This document shows positions 35,515-44,049 of a stretch of 64,000 nt of DNA, in pieces. The stretch spans positions 496,001 to 560,000 of the forward strand of contig NZ_FQVN01000002.1 of assembly GCF_900129375.1 (NCBI RefSeq). The letters are read 5' to 3'. The first letter of the stretch is position 1. Every line of letters begins with the position of its first letter. The DNA comes from Streptoalloteichus hindustanus. Its GTDB lineage: Bacteria; Actinomycetota; Actinomycetes; Mycobacteriales; Pseudonocardiaceae. Below the pieces are notes generated by a model, which saw nothing but the letters and a program-made list of their open reading frames with translations, searched no databases and was not told where the DNA came from. Made by a program: the position numbers and the translations under genes.

Positions 35515-36360
35515 ATGCAGAACATCCTCAGCCCCGCCGTCGCGCGGCGATGGCTGTCCCACGAGCTCCGACGCCTGCGGGAGGCGACGGGCAAGAAGCA
35601 GACCGAGGCGGCGGCGCGCATCGGCATCACCCAACCCGCGCTGGCCCACCTGGAGAGCGGCACCAGCCTGCCCAGCCTCCCGACGCTGGAGGTCCTGCTC
35701 GGCTTCTACGGCCGCCCGGACCTGTTGCCCCGCATGACCGAGACCCTGAGCGCCGCGAAGCGCAAGACCAACGGCCCGATCTCCAGCACCCACGACTTCG
35801 AGCTGTTCGTGGCACTGGAGTACTTCGCCACGCGGATGCACGCGTTCGAGGCCACAGTGATCACCGGCTTGCTCCAGACTCCGGCCTACGCCTTCGAGAT
35901 CATCCGCAATCACGCGGAGACGACCAGGGGTGTCGATGTGCGGGCGAGCGTCGAGCTGCGGATGCAGCGCAAGGAGATCATCCATCGCGCGGACGATCCC
36001 ATTCGCCTGTGGGTGGTGATGGACGAACCGGCCCTGCGACGCCCGGTCGGCCCGCCGAAGGTCATGGCTGAACAGCTCGACTTCCTCCTGGAGGAGTCGG
36101 AGCGCAGCAACATCGAGATCCAGGTCGTTCCTCTCAGCACGGGGCCGCATGCCGGGCTGTTCGGTTCGTTCATGTTGCTGGAGTTCGACGACGGCAACCG
36201 CATGGCCTACTACGACACCAGGAGGGCGGCGCACTACCAGACCGACCCGAGCGACGTGGCCGACTACGTCGAGACCATGAGCCGTCTTCAGATCACAGCG
36301 CTTGATCAGGAAAAATCGCGGCTGTTCATCCACCAGATGAAGAAGGAGCTATCGACATGA
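35515..36360 (+). CDS. XRE-family regulator with DUF5753
   Basis: 281 residues. N-terminal Cro/C1 helix-turn-helix (RLREATGKKQTEAAARIGITQPALAHLESG), then the DUF5753 domain (LEYFATRMHAFEATVITGLLQTPAYAFEII; VMDEPALRRPVG; IEIQVVPLSTGPHAGLFGSF). Typical of the large actinobacterial family (BldB/AbaA-orfA-type contexts) that pairs with DUF397 proteins to regulate development or antibiotic production. The stop overlaps the first DUF397 start (ATGA). Confidence 0.88.
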   Translation: MQNILSPAVARRWLSHELRRLREATGKKQTEAAARIGITQPALAHLESGTSLPSLPTLEVLLGFYGRPDLLPRMTETLSAAKRKTNGPISSTHDFELFVALEYFATRMHAFEATVITGLLQTPAYAFEIIRNHAETTRGVDVRASVELRMQRKEIIHRADDPIRLWVVMDEPALRRPVGPPKVMAEQLDFLLEESERSNIEIQVVPLSTGPHAGLFGSFMLLEFDDGNRMAYYDTRRAAHYQTDPSDVADYVETMSRLQITALDQEKSRLFIHQMKKELST

Positions 36361-36572
36361 TCGGTAGAGGGAACCTCCGCGATGCGCCTTGGGGGTGGCG
36401 GAAGTCTTCCCGTAGTGCGGGCAACGCTTCCTGTGTTGAGGTGGGTGTGATGGACGGTGGGGTCGCGGTCCGGGACACCAAGCACCGTGCCGGCGGGTTC
36501 ATCGCCGCTAGTCCGGCGGTGTGGAGTGCCTTTGTCGCGCAGGTGAAGGTTGGCAGACTCGACCTGTGTTAG
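36357..36572 (+). CDS. DUF397 protein, copy 1
   Basis: 71 residues; WRKSSRSAGNASCVEVGV, VAVRDTKHRAGGF and a C-terminal WSAFVAQVKVGRLDL define DUF397. Translation is coupled to the XRE gene by ATGA. Family members are small partners of XRE-DUF5753 regulators, probably modulating their DNA binding. Confidence 0.85.
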   Translation: MIGRGNLRDAPWGWRKSSRSAGNASCVEVGVMDGGVAVRDTKHRAGGFIAASPAVWSAFVAQVKVGRLDLC

Positions 36573-36603
36573 CGGGCTCTTCCCAGTGGGGAAGGCGGTC
36601 ACA

Positions 36604-36798
36604 GTGATCCGTATCTGGTGGAAGTCCAGCAGCCGCAGTGCTGGCAACGGCGGTGGCTGCGCCGAGATCACGTCTCTACCTGGTCGCTTCCCGCTCCGCG
36701 ACGGCAAGAACCGATGCGGCGGTCACCCTGTGGCGAGTCGGTCCTTGTCCAGCATGTTCATCGAGAGTGTCGAGGCTGATGCCTCCGACCTCAGGTAG
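36604..36798 (+). CDS. DUF397 protein, diverged copy 2
   Basis: 64 residues from GTG 36604, with WWKSSSRSAGNGGGCAEI, RFPLRDGKN and SMFIESVEADASDL, a clearly drifted DUF397 pattern. GGGGAAGG lies upstream. Could be a decaying paralogue. Confidence 0.6.
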   Translation: MIRIWWKSSSRSAGNGGGCAEITSLPGRFPLRDGKNRCGGHPVASRSLSSMFIESVEADASDLR

Positions 36799-36831
36799 GC
36801 AGTTCATCGGTGCGCAGGCGGAGGTGGCGAT

Positions 36832-37047
36832 GTGAGCGACGACAGGGTCTACGTCGATGCCGTGACGACGTGGCGGAAGTCCAAGTACACCTCTGGTAAC
36901 GCTGCCTGTGTCGAGGTTGGTGTACTTCGCAGCGAGGTTGCGGTGCGGGACACCAAGCACCGTGCCGGTGGCTTCCTCACTACCAGCCGGGATGCGTGGT
37001 CTGCCTTCGTGGGCCGTGTGCGGGCCGGTGAGTTCGACCTGAGGTAG
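36832..37047 (+). CDS. DUF397 protein, copy 3
   Basis: 71 residues; WRKSKYTSGNAACVEVGV, VAVRDTKHRAGGF and WSAFVGRVRAGEFDLR. Closest to copy 1, so the two arose by local duplication. GTG start after GGAGGTGG. Confidence 0.8.
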   Translation: MSDDRVYVDAVTTWRKSKYTSGNAACVEVGVLRSEVAVRDTKHRAGGFLTTSRDAWSAFVGRVRAGEFDLR

Positions 37048-37059
37048 TTCGCTGCGAGC

Positions 37060-37136
37060 GCGTTCGTGGGGTGGGTGAAGGCCGGGCGGCGGGAGTTGCG
37101 GTAGGCCGGCCCCGGGCGGGTGGTCGCCCGGGGCTC
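37060..37136. repeat. 77-bp direct repeat, copy 1 (DUF397 3' end + terminator)
   Basis: Matches 37881-37957 at 74 of 77 positions. Read on the plus strand it codes AFVGWVKAGRRELR followed by a stop, the C-terminal tail of a DUF397 gene, then a 10-bp stem terminator. So it is a gene fragment. Confidence 0.85.
37109..37134 (+). terminator. Terminator hairpin in direct repeat copy 1
   Basis: GCCCCGGGCG and CGCCCGGGGC, perfect 10-bp stem, 6-base loop. It would end the XRE-DUF397 operon. Confidence 0.7.
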
Positions 37137-37336
37137 CCCCCGCCACCGCAACGCCCAACCTCGGTCAGAGAGGGCGGCGTTCTCACGCTTGAACGGTCGG
37201 TGTGATCAGCAGAGCGCCGGACTGCCCGCCTCGTCCAGTGACGAACTGTCAACACCACAGGGCTGAACGTGATCGTGGGGCCGCTTTCCACGCTGCTACG
37301 TTCGCCGGCAGCGCCCAGTGTCCGAAGGAGATATCG

Positions 37337-37774
37337 GTGGCCCAGCCCGACTACGTGCCGCGTGCCTTCCCCGTCTCCATCAAGGGCGTGGTCGTCCGTG
37401 ACGGCAAGGTGCTGCTGCTGAAGAACGAACGCGACGAGTGGGAACTGCCTGGGGGCAGGATCGAACCGGGTGAGACTCCTGAGGAGTGCGTGGCACGGGA
37501 GATCACCGAAGAGGCACAGTGGGCGGTCCGCACGGGGCCGATTCTGGACTCGTGGATGTACCACATCGCCACCGTGGGGAAAGACGTCTTCATCGTGACC
37601 TACGGCTGCTACCCGAACACCGTGGCCGAGCCGGTCCTTTCCCACGAGCACAGGGAAGTCGGGCTGTTCGCAGAGCACGAGGTGCCCGCGCTGACCATGC
37701 CTGCCGGCTACAAGCGGTCCATCGCGACGTGGTTCGCCCATCTCCGGGAAGGTGCCCCCGAGCTGGCTGGGTAG
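37337..37774 (+). CDS. NUDIX hydrolase with altered Nudix box
   Basis: 145 residues. Nudix box Gly40-X5-Glu46-X7-Arg54-Glu55-Ile-X-Glu58-Glu59 is present (GRIEPGETPEECVAREITEE), but the next Gly of the consensus is Gln61. Metal-binding glutamates are intact, so hydrolysis of a nucleoside diphosphate derivative remains likely. The GTG at 37337 follows AAGGAG. The gene is bracketed by the 77-bp direct repeats, which suggests it moved in as a unit or that the repeats recombined around it. Confidence 0.8.
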   Translation: MAQPDYVPRAFPVSIKGVVVRDGKVLLLKNERDEWELPGGRIEPGETPEECVAREITEEAQWAVRTGPILDSWMYHIATVGKDVFIVTYGCYPNTVAEPVLSHEHREVGLFAEHEVPALTMPAGYKRSIATWFAHLREGAPELAG

Positions 37775-37880
37775 GGCGGGCCGCCAGTGCGAGTCATGCG
37801 GTGCCTCGGCTGAACCGGTTCGTCAGCGAGCACGTGTGCGGCCAGCACTGTGTCAGCACTGTGTCAGCACGTGGTTCGCC

Positions 37881-37957
37881 GCGTTCGTGGGGTGGGTGAA
37901 GGCCGGGCGGCGGGACCTGCGGTAGGGCGGCCCCGGGCGGGTGGTCGCCCGGGGCTC
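37881..37957. repeat. 77-bp direct repeat, copy 2
   Basis: Same DUF397 tail plus terminator as copy 1 at 37060-37136, with three substitutions. No DUF397 gene body precedes it. Confidence 0.85.
37930..37955 (+). terminator. Terminator hairpin in direct repeat copy 2
   Basis: Same 10-bp perfect stem and 6-base loop as copy 1. It now ends the NUDIX transcript. Confidence 0.7.
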
Positions 37958-38115
37958 TTCCGGCTGTTGGAGGGCGTTGTCGCTGGTCAGCGGGGGTGGT
38001 GGTCGGGGCTTACCCGGTCGGGTGCGGGTCTGGGGGCGGCGGGGCGGCGTGAGCGCCACGATCGGGTCGCGGCAGAATGCCTCTCGAAGCTGAAGCGAGA
38101 AGGCGGATCAGGATC

Positions 38116-40677
38116 GTGACCACGACACCCCCGGCATCCGACGTCACCCCCGACGACGTGACGCCCCCGGCGGCTCCGGCGAACCCGGCGGCCGGGTCCG
38201 GCCAGGAGGCCGCCCTGCACCAGCGGATCGCCGACGAGCTCGGCGTGCGCGAACGCCAGGTGCGGGCGGCCGTCGAGCTGCTCGACGGCGGCGCGACCGT
38301 GCCGTTCGTCGCCCGGTACCGCAAGGAGGCGACCGGTGCGCTCGACGACACGCAGTTGCGCGCCCTGGAGGAGCGCCTGCGGTACCTGCGCGAGATGGAG
38401 GAGCGGCGGACCGCGATCCTCGACTCGATCCGCGCCCAGGGCAAGCTCGACGCGGAGCTGGAGGCCCGGATCATGGCCGCCGACTCCAAGGCGCGCCTGG
38501 AGGACATCTACCTCCCCTACAAGCCCAAGCGGCGCACCAAGGCGCAGATCGCCAGGGAGGCGGGGCTGGAGCCGCTGGCAGACCTGCTCCTCGGCGACCC
38601 GAGCCACGACCCGCAGGCGAGCGCGGCGTCCTATGTGGACGCCGAGAAGGGCGTGCCCGACGCCGCCGCCGCGCTGGAGGGCGCCCGCGCCATCCTGGTC
38701 GAGCGGTTCGCCGAGGACGCCGACCTCGTCGGCGGGCTGCGGGAGAAGATGTGGACCCGGGGCCGGGTCTCCTCCCGCGTGCGCGCCGGCAAGGAGGAGG
38801 AGGGCGCGAAGTTCGCGGACTACTTCGAGTTCGACGAGCCCTTCACCAAGCTGCCGTCGCACCGCGTCCTCGCGCTGTTCCGGGGTGAGAAGGAGGAGGT
38901 CCTCGACCTCACCCTGGACCCGGAGCCGACCGCCGAGGAGACCGAGGCGCGGACCGGCCCGAGCGACTACGAGATCGAGATCGCGCAGCGCTTCGGCATC
39001 GCCGACCGGGGCCGGCCCGCCGACCGCTGGCTGACGGACACCGTGCGCTGGGCGTGGCGCACCCGCGTGCTGGTCCGGCTCGGCATCGACCTGCGGATGC
39101 GCCTGCGGCAGGCGGCCGAGGACGAGGCGGCCCGGGTGTTCGCCGCCAACCTCCGCGACCTGCTGCTCGCCGCGCCGGCCGGCACCCGCGCGACCATGGG
39201 CCTGGACCCCGGCTACCGGACGGGCGTGAAGGTCGCCGTGGTCGACGCCACCGGCAAGGTCGTGGCCACCGAGACGATCTACCCGCACCAGCCGCAGCGG
39301 CGCTGGGACGAGGCCGTCGCGGTCCTCGCGCGGCTGGCCAGGGCGCACAAGGTCGAGCTGGTCGCGATCGGCAACGGCACCGCGTCGCGGGAGACCGACA
39401 AGCTCGCCGCCGAGCTGATCAAGCTGCACCCCGAGCTGAACCTCACCAAGGCCGTGGTCTCCGAGGCCGGCGCGTCGGTCTACTCGGCGTCGGCCTACGC
39501 CGCGCGCGAGCTGCCCGACCTCGACGTGTCGCTGCGCGGCGCGGTGTCGATCGCGCGCCGGTTGCAGGACCCGCTCGCGGAGCTGGTGAAGATCGACCCG
39601 AAGTCGATCGGCGTCGGCCAGTACCAGCACGACATCGCGGAGCTGAAGCTCTCCCGCTCGCTCGACGCCGTGGTCGAGGACTGCGTGAACGGCGTCGGCG
39701 TGGACGTCAACACCGCCTCCGTGCCGCTGCTGACCCGCGTGTCGGGCATCAGCGAGGGGCTGGCGGAGAACATCGTGCAGCACCGCGACACGCACGGCCC
39801 GTTCCGCTCGCGGCGCGCGCTGCGCGACGTGCCCCGGCTCGGCCCGAAGGCGTTCGAGCAGTGCGCCGGCTTCCTCCGCATCCCCGGCGGCGACGACCCG
39901 CTCGACGCCTCCAGCGTGCACCCCGAGGCCTACCCGGTGGTGCGGCGCATCCTCACCACGACCGGCGGCGACATCAGGTCGTTGATCGGCGACTCGGGAA
40001 AGCTCCGCCGGCTGGAGCCGAAGCAGTTCGTGGACGACACGTTCGGCCTGCCGACCGTCACCGACATCCTGCGCGAGCTGGAGAAGCCGGGCCGCGACCC
40101 GCGCCCGGCCTTCCGCACCGCGACCTTCGCCGAGGGCGTGGACAAGATCCAGGACCTGCGGCAGGGCATGGTGCTGGAGGGCGTGGTCACCAACGTCGCG
40201 GCCTTCGGCGCGTTCGTCGACATCGGCGTGCACCAGGACGGTCTGGTCCACGTCTCGGCGATGTCCAGGACCTTCGTCAAGGACCCGAGGGACGTCGCCA
40301 AGCCGGGCGACATCGTGAAGGTGAAGGTGCTCGACGTCGACGTCGCGCGCAAGCGGATCGCGCTCACGCTGCGGCTGGACGACGACGTGGAGCCGGGCGG
40401 CCAGCGCGGCGGCGCGGAGTCCGGCCGGCGGGACCGCGACGGCGGCGGGCGGCGCGGCCAGGGACAGCGTGACCAGGGACAGCGCGACCAAGGGAAGCGC
40501 GACCAGGGGCAGCGGGACCAGGGGCAGCGGGACCAGGGGCAGCGCGGCGACCAGCAGCGCAGGCAGAACCGACAGCAGCGGTCGGACCGCGGGGGATCGG
40601 GTGGCGGCGGCGCGCTCGCCGACGCCCTGCGCCGCGCCGGGTTCGACTCGAACGGCCGGCGGCGCGACCCCCGCTGA
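38116..40677 (+). CDS. tex: Tex-family RNA-binding transcription accessory protein
   Basis: 853 residues. All Tex modules are visible: N-terminal helical Tex_N ([39 protein letters not shown]), YqgF/RuvX-like nuclease fold ([20 protein letters not shown]), two helix-hairpin-helix units ([37 protein letters not shown]), and a C-terminal S1 domain ([31 protein letters not shown]). Tex affects transcription and RNA handling and is broadly conserved. The C-terminus has an extra Arg/Gln/Gly tail with DQGQR repeated about six times, probably disordered and RNA-binding. GTG 38116 fits family N-termini; ATG 38077 is the alternative. Confidence 0.93.
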   Translation: MTTTPPASDVTPDDVTPPAAPANPAAGSGQEAALHQRIADELGVRERQVRAAVELLDGGATVPFVARYRKEATGALDDTQLRALEERLRYLREMEERRTAILDSIRAQGKLDAELEARIMAADSKARLEDIYLPYKPKRRTKAQIAREAGLEPLADLLLGDPSHDPQASAASYVDAEKGVPDAAAALEGARAILVERFAEDADLVGGLREKMWTRGRVSSRVRAGKEEEGAKFADYFEFDEPFTKLPSHRVLALFRGEKEEVLDLTLDPEPTAEETEARTGPSDYEIEIAQRFGIADRGRPADRWLTDTVRWAWRTRVLVRLGIDLRMRLRQAAEDEAARVFAANLRDLLLAAPAGTRATMGLDPGYRTGVKVAVVDATGKVVATETIYPHQPQRRWDEAVAVLARLARAHKVELVAIGNGTASRETDKLAAELIKLHPELNLTKAVVSEAGASVYSASAYAARELPDLDVSLRGAVSIARRLQDPLAELVKIDPKSIGVGQYQHDIAELKLSRSLDAVVEDCVNGVGVDVNTASVPLLTRVSGISEGLAENIVQHRDTHGPFRSRRALRDVPRLGPKAFEQCAGFLRIPGGDDPLDASSVHPEAYPVVRRILTTTGGDIRSLIGDSGKLRRLEPKQFVDDTFGLPTVTDILRELEKPGRDPRPAFRTATFAEGVDKIQDLRQGMVLEGVVTNVAAFGAFVDIGVHQDGLVHVSAMSRTFVKDPRDVAKPGDIVKVKVLDVDVARKRIALTLRLDDDVEPGGQRGGAESGRRDRDGGGRRGQGQRDQGQRDQGKRDQGQRDQGQRDQGQRGDQQRRQNRQQRSDRGGSGGGGALADALRRAGFDSNGRRRDPR
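40463..40548. repeat. 15-bp tandem repeats coding DQGQR in tex
   Basis: About six imperfect copies of GACCAGGGGCAGCGG in the 3' end of tex. The protein repeat is conserved better than the DNA. Confidence 0.8.
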
Positions 40678-40794
40678 CCGCCGGTGACCCGCCGGTCGGG
40701 GCCCGATCCCTCAGGTCGGGACCCGGCCGGCGCCTCGCCCGGCCCGAGACGTGATCACGAGGTGTGCCGCCCACGGGGCGGGAAAGGGGTTGGT

Positions 40795-41259
40795 ATGGAC
40801 AGCGCCACGCGGGGCGTGACGATCCGGCCGGCGCTCGCCGAGGACGTCCCCGCGATCGTCGCCCTGCTCGCCGACGACGTCCTGGGCGCGACCAGGGAGA
40901 CGCCCGACGACCTCGCCCCGTACCAGAACGCCTTCGTCGCGCTGGACACCGACCCGCACCAGCTCCTCGTGGTCGCGGAGCGCGACGGGGAGGTCGTCGG
41001 CACGCTCCAGCTCTCCTTCCTCGTCGGCCTGGCGCGGCGGGGCGCCACCCGGGCCCAGGTCGAGGGCGTGCGGGTGCGCGCCGACCAGCGGGGCAGCGGC
41101 CTCGGCGAGGAGCTGATCACCTGGGCGGTGGAGGAGGCGCGGGCGGCCGGCTGCCAGCTCGTCCAACTGACCTCGGACCGCACCCGGGTCGACGCGCACC
41201 GGTTCTACGAGCGCCTCGGCTTCGAGGCCACTCACCTCGGGTACAAGCTGAGCCTCTGA
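40795..41259 (+). CDS. GNAT acetyltransferase
   Basis: 154 residues. GNAT motifs: VTIRPALAEDVPAI, VVGTLQLSFLVGLARRG, VRVRADQRGSGLGEELI (motif A, acetyl-CoA pyrophosphate loop), and DAHRFYERLGFEATHLGYKL (motif B). This order is common in small-molecule N-acetyltransferases. The ATG at 40795 follows AAAGGGG. The 3' end overlaps the convergent Imm5-like gene by 28 bases. Confidence 0.85.
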   Translation: MDSATRGVTIRPALAEDVPAIVALLADDVLGATRETPDDLAPYQNAFVALDTDPHQLLVVAERDGEVVGTLQLSFLVGLARRGATRAQVEGVRVRADQRGSGLGEELITWAVEEARAAGCQLVQLTSDRTRVDAHRFYERLGFEATHLGYKLSL

Positions 41260-41696
41260 CCCGGCTCGGCCGTCGCCGACGGCGTGGGGAACACCGCTGG
41301 GCGCAGGTGTTCCGGGAGCCGCCCGTACTGCCACGCCTGCTCCCTGGCGGTGGCGTTCGTGGTGACGGCGGCGTGGGTGGCGGCCGAGGCGGCGTAGTGG
41401 GCGGCGTGCGGGGCGTGCCCGGCGACGTGGGCCGAGGCCGCGGCGTGCCCGGCGGCCCTGGCCGCGGCCCGCGCGGCCGGCTCGACGGCGTCCCTGGCCG
41501 CCGCGCGCGCGGCGAACGCGGCGGCCCGCGCCGCGCCCGGCGTGATCTCGCCCCGCGCCCAGGCGCGGCCGGCCTCGACGGCCCGGCGCGGCCGGTCGTC
41601 CTCGGGGTACCGCTCCTCGAAGTGGGGTAGCACGTGCTCGGCGCAGTCCGCGGCCCAGAGCACCACGGCCTCGTGGTCCTGTCCGTCGAGCGTCAT
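41232..41696 (-). CDS. Imm5-like putative immunity protein
   Basis: 154 residues, Ala/His-rich helical protein. AVVLWAADCAEHVLPHFEERYPEDDRPRRAVEAGRAWARGE and AAGHAAASAHVAGHAPHAAHYAA, ending in LPEHLRPAVFP, match the Imm5-like immunity-type family. No toxin gene is adjacent, so its role is uncertain. The ATG at 41696 follows GGGAAGGGG; a longer start at 41723 is possible. Confidence 0.7.
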   Translation of the reverse strand: MTLDGQDHEAVVLWAADCAEHVLPHFEERYPEDDRPRRAVEAGRAWARGEITPGAARAAAFAARAAARDAVEPAARAAARAAGHAAASAHVAGHAPHAAHYAASAATHAAVTTNATAREQAWQYGRLPEHLRPAVFPTPSATAEPGQRLSLYPR

Positions 41697-41857
41697 GTCC
41701 GGTCCCCTTCCCGCTCCGCTCACCGTGGTCCGCGCCCGCGCGCCGGAGCACGCGGGACGGCAAGATCATCAGTGAACATCAGGAAACGGCAGACGGCCAG
41801 AACCTGTCCACAGGGGAGGGACATGCGGGGGCGATGTGCCCGAATCGGACGGACGCC

Positions 41858-42535
41858 CTAGGGCTGGTGGACCGCCAGGCGCAGCCCGAGTGCGATGAGG
41901 ACGGTGCCGGTGATCCGCTCCAGGTGGCGGCGGACGTTCGCCCTGCCGAAGAACGCGCGCACCCGCCCGACGAACGCCGCGACGACCAGGAACCACGTGC
42001 TGTCGACGACGATGTGCAGCAGCGCCAACGCCATCGTCGTCGTCAGCACGTCCGCGCCGGGCGAGATGAACTGGGGGTAGAAGGCGAACGCGAACACGGC
42101 GATCTTCGGGTTCGTCAGGTTCGTCAGCAGACCGGCGCCGGCGGCCCGCCACCAGCCGGCGCGCGCGGCCGCCTCGTCCCCTGCGCCGTTCCCGCCGTTC
42201 CCGTCGGCCCCACTGACTCCGTTGTCCTCGGTCACGGCGCGGGCGGCCCGCCACGCCTGAACTCCCAGGTACACCAGCACCACCGCGCCGACCACCCGCA
42301 GGACCAGGAAGGCGACCTCGCTCGCGGCCACCAGCGCGGCCAGCCCCCACGCCGAGGCCAGCGCCCACGCGGAGAGGCCGGCCTGCATCCCCGCGATCAC
42401 CGGGGCGGCGGCCCTGGCCCCGCCGAGCGCGCCGCGCCGGATCACCAGGGCGGTGGTGGGCCCCGGCACCATCGCCGCGAGGGCGACGGCGACGACGAAA
42501 CCGGCCAGCGACGACAGGGTCATGACGGGCAGCAT
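41858..42535 (-). CDS. LysE/RhtB-family exporter
   Basis: 225 residues, about six membrane helices. MVPGPTTALVIRRGALGGARAA is the family signature near the N-terminus, and GLLTNLTNPKIAVFAFAFYPQFISP marks the second half. The family exports amino acids or derivatives. A Gly/Asn/Asp-rich loop (GNGGNGAG) between helices 3 and 4 is longer than usual. ATG 42535 or 42523 may be used. Confidence 0.85.
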   Translation of the reverse strand: MLPVMTLSSLAGFVVAVALAAMVPGPTTALVIRRGALGGARAAAPVIAGMQAGLSAWALASAWGLAALVAASEVAFLVLRVVGAVVLVYLGVQAWRAARAVTEDNGVSGADGNGGNGAGDEAAARAGWWRAAGAGLLTNLTNPKIAVFAFAFYPQFISPGADVLTTTMALALLHIVVDSTWFLVVAAFVGRVRAFFGRANVRRHLERITGTVLIALGLRLAVHQP

Positions 42536-42805
42536 CGCACGCCGACGGGTGCGGTGGCGTTGCTCCGATCCGCCGGATTTTCCTTGGTACAAAAGGGAAA
42601 ACGCCACTTGCCGGAGCCGGTGGGTCGAAGTGGAGTAGACCACGGTCGGCCGGCGCCCACCTGGTGGCACCCCCGTTCGGAGTAGCGACACCTCCGGCGA
42701 ACAGACGATCAGGTGCGGGCTCTGTCCGGCCAGAACGGTAGGGTGGAACGCCCTTGACCGGACGCGCGGCGTCCCGGAACTGGTCGCGAGCAGGAGAGGA
42801 ACGCC

Positions 42806-43375
42806 GTGTCGGACAACGACGACGCGCTCGTCGAGCACATCGAACGCCACCTCGGTCGGGTTCGCGGTGTCGAGGAGGCGGGCGCCCCGGGCGCCACCGC
42901 CGACGACCACGCGTACGCGCTCGCCGTCTACGAACACCCCGAGTACGACATGGTCTCGGTGGTGACCAGCGGTCTGCGGCTGTGGCGCGTCGACGTCCGG
43001 CACGTGGAGGAGCTGGTCTGCTCGCTCCAGGCCGACCAGGAGCCGGTGGCCCAGTTCCTGGTGGACTCGTTGGCCAGGATCGTCGTCGACAGCGGCGAGG
43101 GCCTGGAGTACGGCACCGTGGTGCAGAACGACCAGCCGCTGATCCCGGACACGCTGATCCAGGGGCTGCTGGCGACCACGCACCCGTTCTGCGACGAGGA
43201 GTTCAACCTCTACCCGGCGGGCGCGGCCGAGCCGATGCTGCAGATCGTCACCCTCGTCCCGATCACCCTCGCCGAGTGCGAGTACGCGGAGCGGAACGGC
43301 GCGGACGCGCTGCGGGAGGTCTGGGCCACGCAGGAGACCGACCTGCTCGACGTCCACCGGGCGTCCACGGTCTGA
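42806..43375 (+). CDS. Suppressor-of-fused (SUFU) domain protein
   Basis: 189 residues. HPEYDMVSVVTSGLRLW, VEELVCSLQ, DSGEGLEYGTVVQNDQPL and MLQIVTLVPITLAECEYAERNGADAL follow the bacterial SUFU pattern. Bacterial SUFU proteins are frequent immunity proteins in polymorphic toxin systems. No toxin is adjacent here. GTG start after AGGAGAGG. Confidence 0.7.
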   Translation: MSDNDDALVEHIERHLGRVRGVEEAGAPGATADDHAYALAVYEHPEYDMVSVVTSGLRLWRVDVRHVEELVCSLQADQEPVAQFLVDSLARIVVDSGEGLEYGTVVQNDQPLIPDTLIQGLLATTHPFCDEEFNLYPAGAAEPMLQIVTLVPITLAECEYAERNGADALREVWATQETDLLDVHRASTV

Positions 43376-43412
43376 TTTCCGTTCCTGGGCAAGGCTTTCG
43401 CCGGCTGCCGCG

Positions 43413-43901
43413 TCACGTGGCGCGAGTCGGTTGGTTTCGCAGGGCCAGCAGCGCCCCGAGCGCCAACAGGACGCAGAGCGGGGAGTAGACCCGCAGGTCG
43501 AGCACGACGTACTCGTGCGCCCGGTCGTCGAGCGCGCCCAGCGCGTGTTTCGCGAAGCCGCCGAGTCCGCGCAGGAACAGCCCGGCGCAGAGCAGCGCGC
43601 ACCCCAGCGTCACGAGCCGGCGTGGAACGTCCTTGGTGAGCAGGGTTCGCACGCTGCCGCCGAGCGCGTCGATCCGGGCGAGGAGCAGCAACGCCGCGCC
43701 GGTCAACGCGACCGCGACAGCGGCCGTGAGCGGTGCGGGCGGGAGCCCGCCGCCGTCGGTCGCGCCGAGCACGGCCCTGGCGAGCGCGGTGGAATCGCCG
43801 GCCGGCCACGGGAAACCGAACGCCCAGGCCAGATGCAGGCCGGCGATGACGACCAGGCACGCGGCCGTGGTGACCACGGCGACGCGGGTGAGAGCAGGCA
43901 T
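43413..43901 (-). CDS. DUF3995 membrane protein
   Basis: 162 residues, four predicted helices: VVTTAACLVVIAGLHLAWAFG and FPWP at the start, APLTAAVAVALTGAALLLLARI, LGCALLCAGLFLRGLGG, and LRVYSPLCVLLALGALLAL. This arrangement is DUF3995. Function unknown. The ATG follows AAGGGGG. The promoter region contains four ordered CCATAC/GTATGG half-sites, so it is probably tightly repressed. Confidence 0.75.
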   Translation of the reverse strand: MPALTRVAVVTTAACLVVIAGLHLAWAFGFPWPAGDSTALARAVLGATDGGGLPPAPLTAAVAVALTGAALLLLARIDALGGSVRTLLTKDVPRRLVTLGCALLCAGLFLRGLGGFAKHALGALDDRAHEYVVLDLRVYSPLCVLLALGALLALRNQPTRAT

Positions 43902-43926
43902 GGCACGCCCCCTTCGCAACCACCCT

Positions 43927-43968
43927 CCATACCGGACAGTATGGAGACGGCCATACCGTAGCGTATGG
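43927..43968. promoter_or_regulatory. Operator ladder: four CCATAC/GTATGG half-sites every 12 bp
   Basis: CCATAC (43927), GTATGG (43939), CCATAC (43951), GTATGG (43963), each separated by 6 bp. This makes two perfect 18-bp inverted repeats 24 bp apart plus an inner one of opposite polarity. It sits 26-67 bp upstream of the DUF3995 start and also in front of the divergent hydrolase. Confidence 0.75.
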
Positions 43969-44049
43969 GCAGTGCGGGTGCGGCGGATCGTCGGGCAGGT
44001 GTTGTGGATCATCTCGTGCCGTGTCTCGCGCGCGTACTAGGAAGAGACC

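Larger units (their letters stand above)
37775..38115. other. Intergenic region NUDIX-tex
   Basis: 341 bases. Holds direct repeat copy 2 with its terminator and the tex promoter. Before the repeat, GTGTCAGCAC occurs as a short tandem duplication (37849-37870). No gene. Confidence 0.6.
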
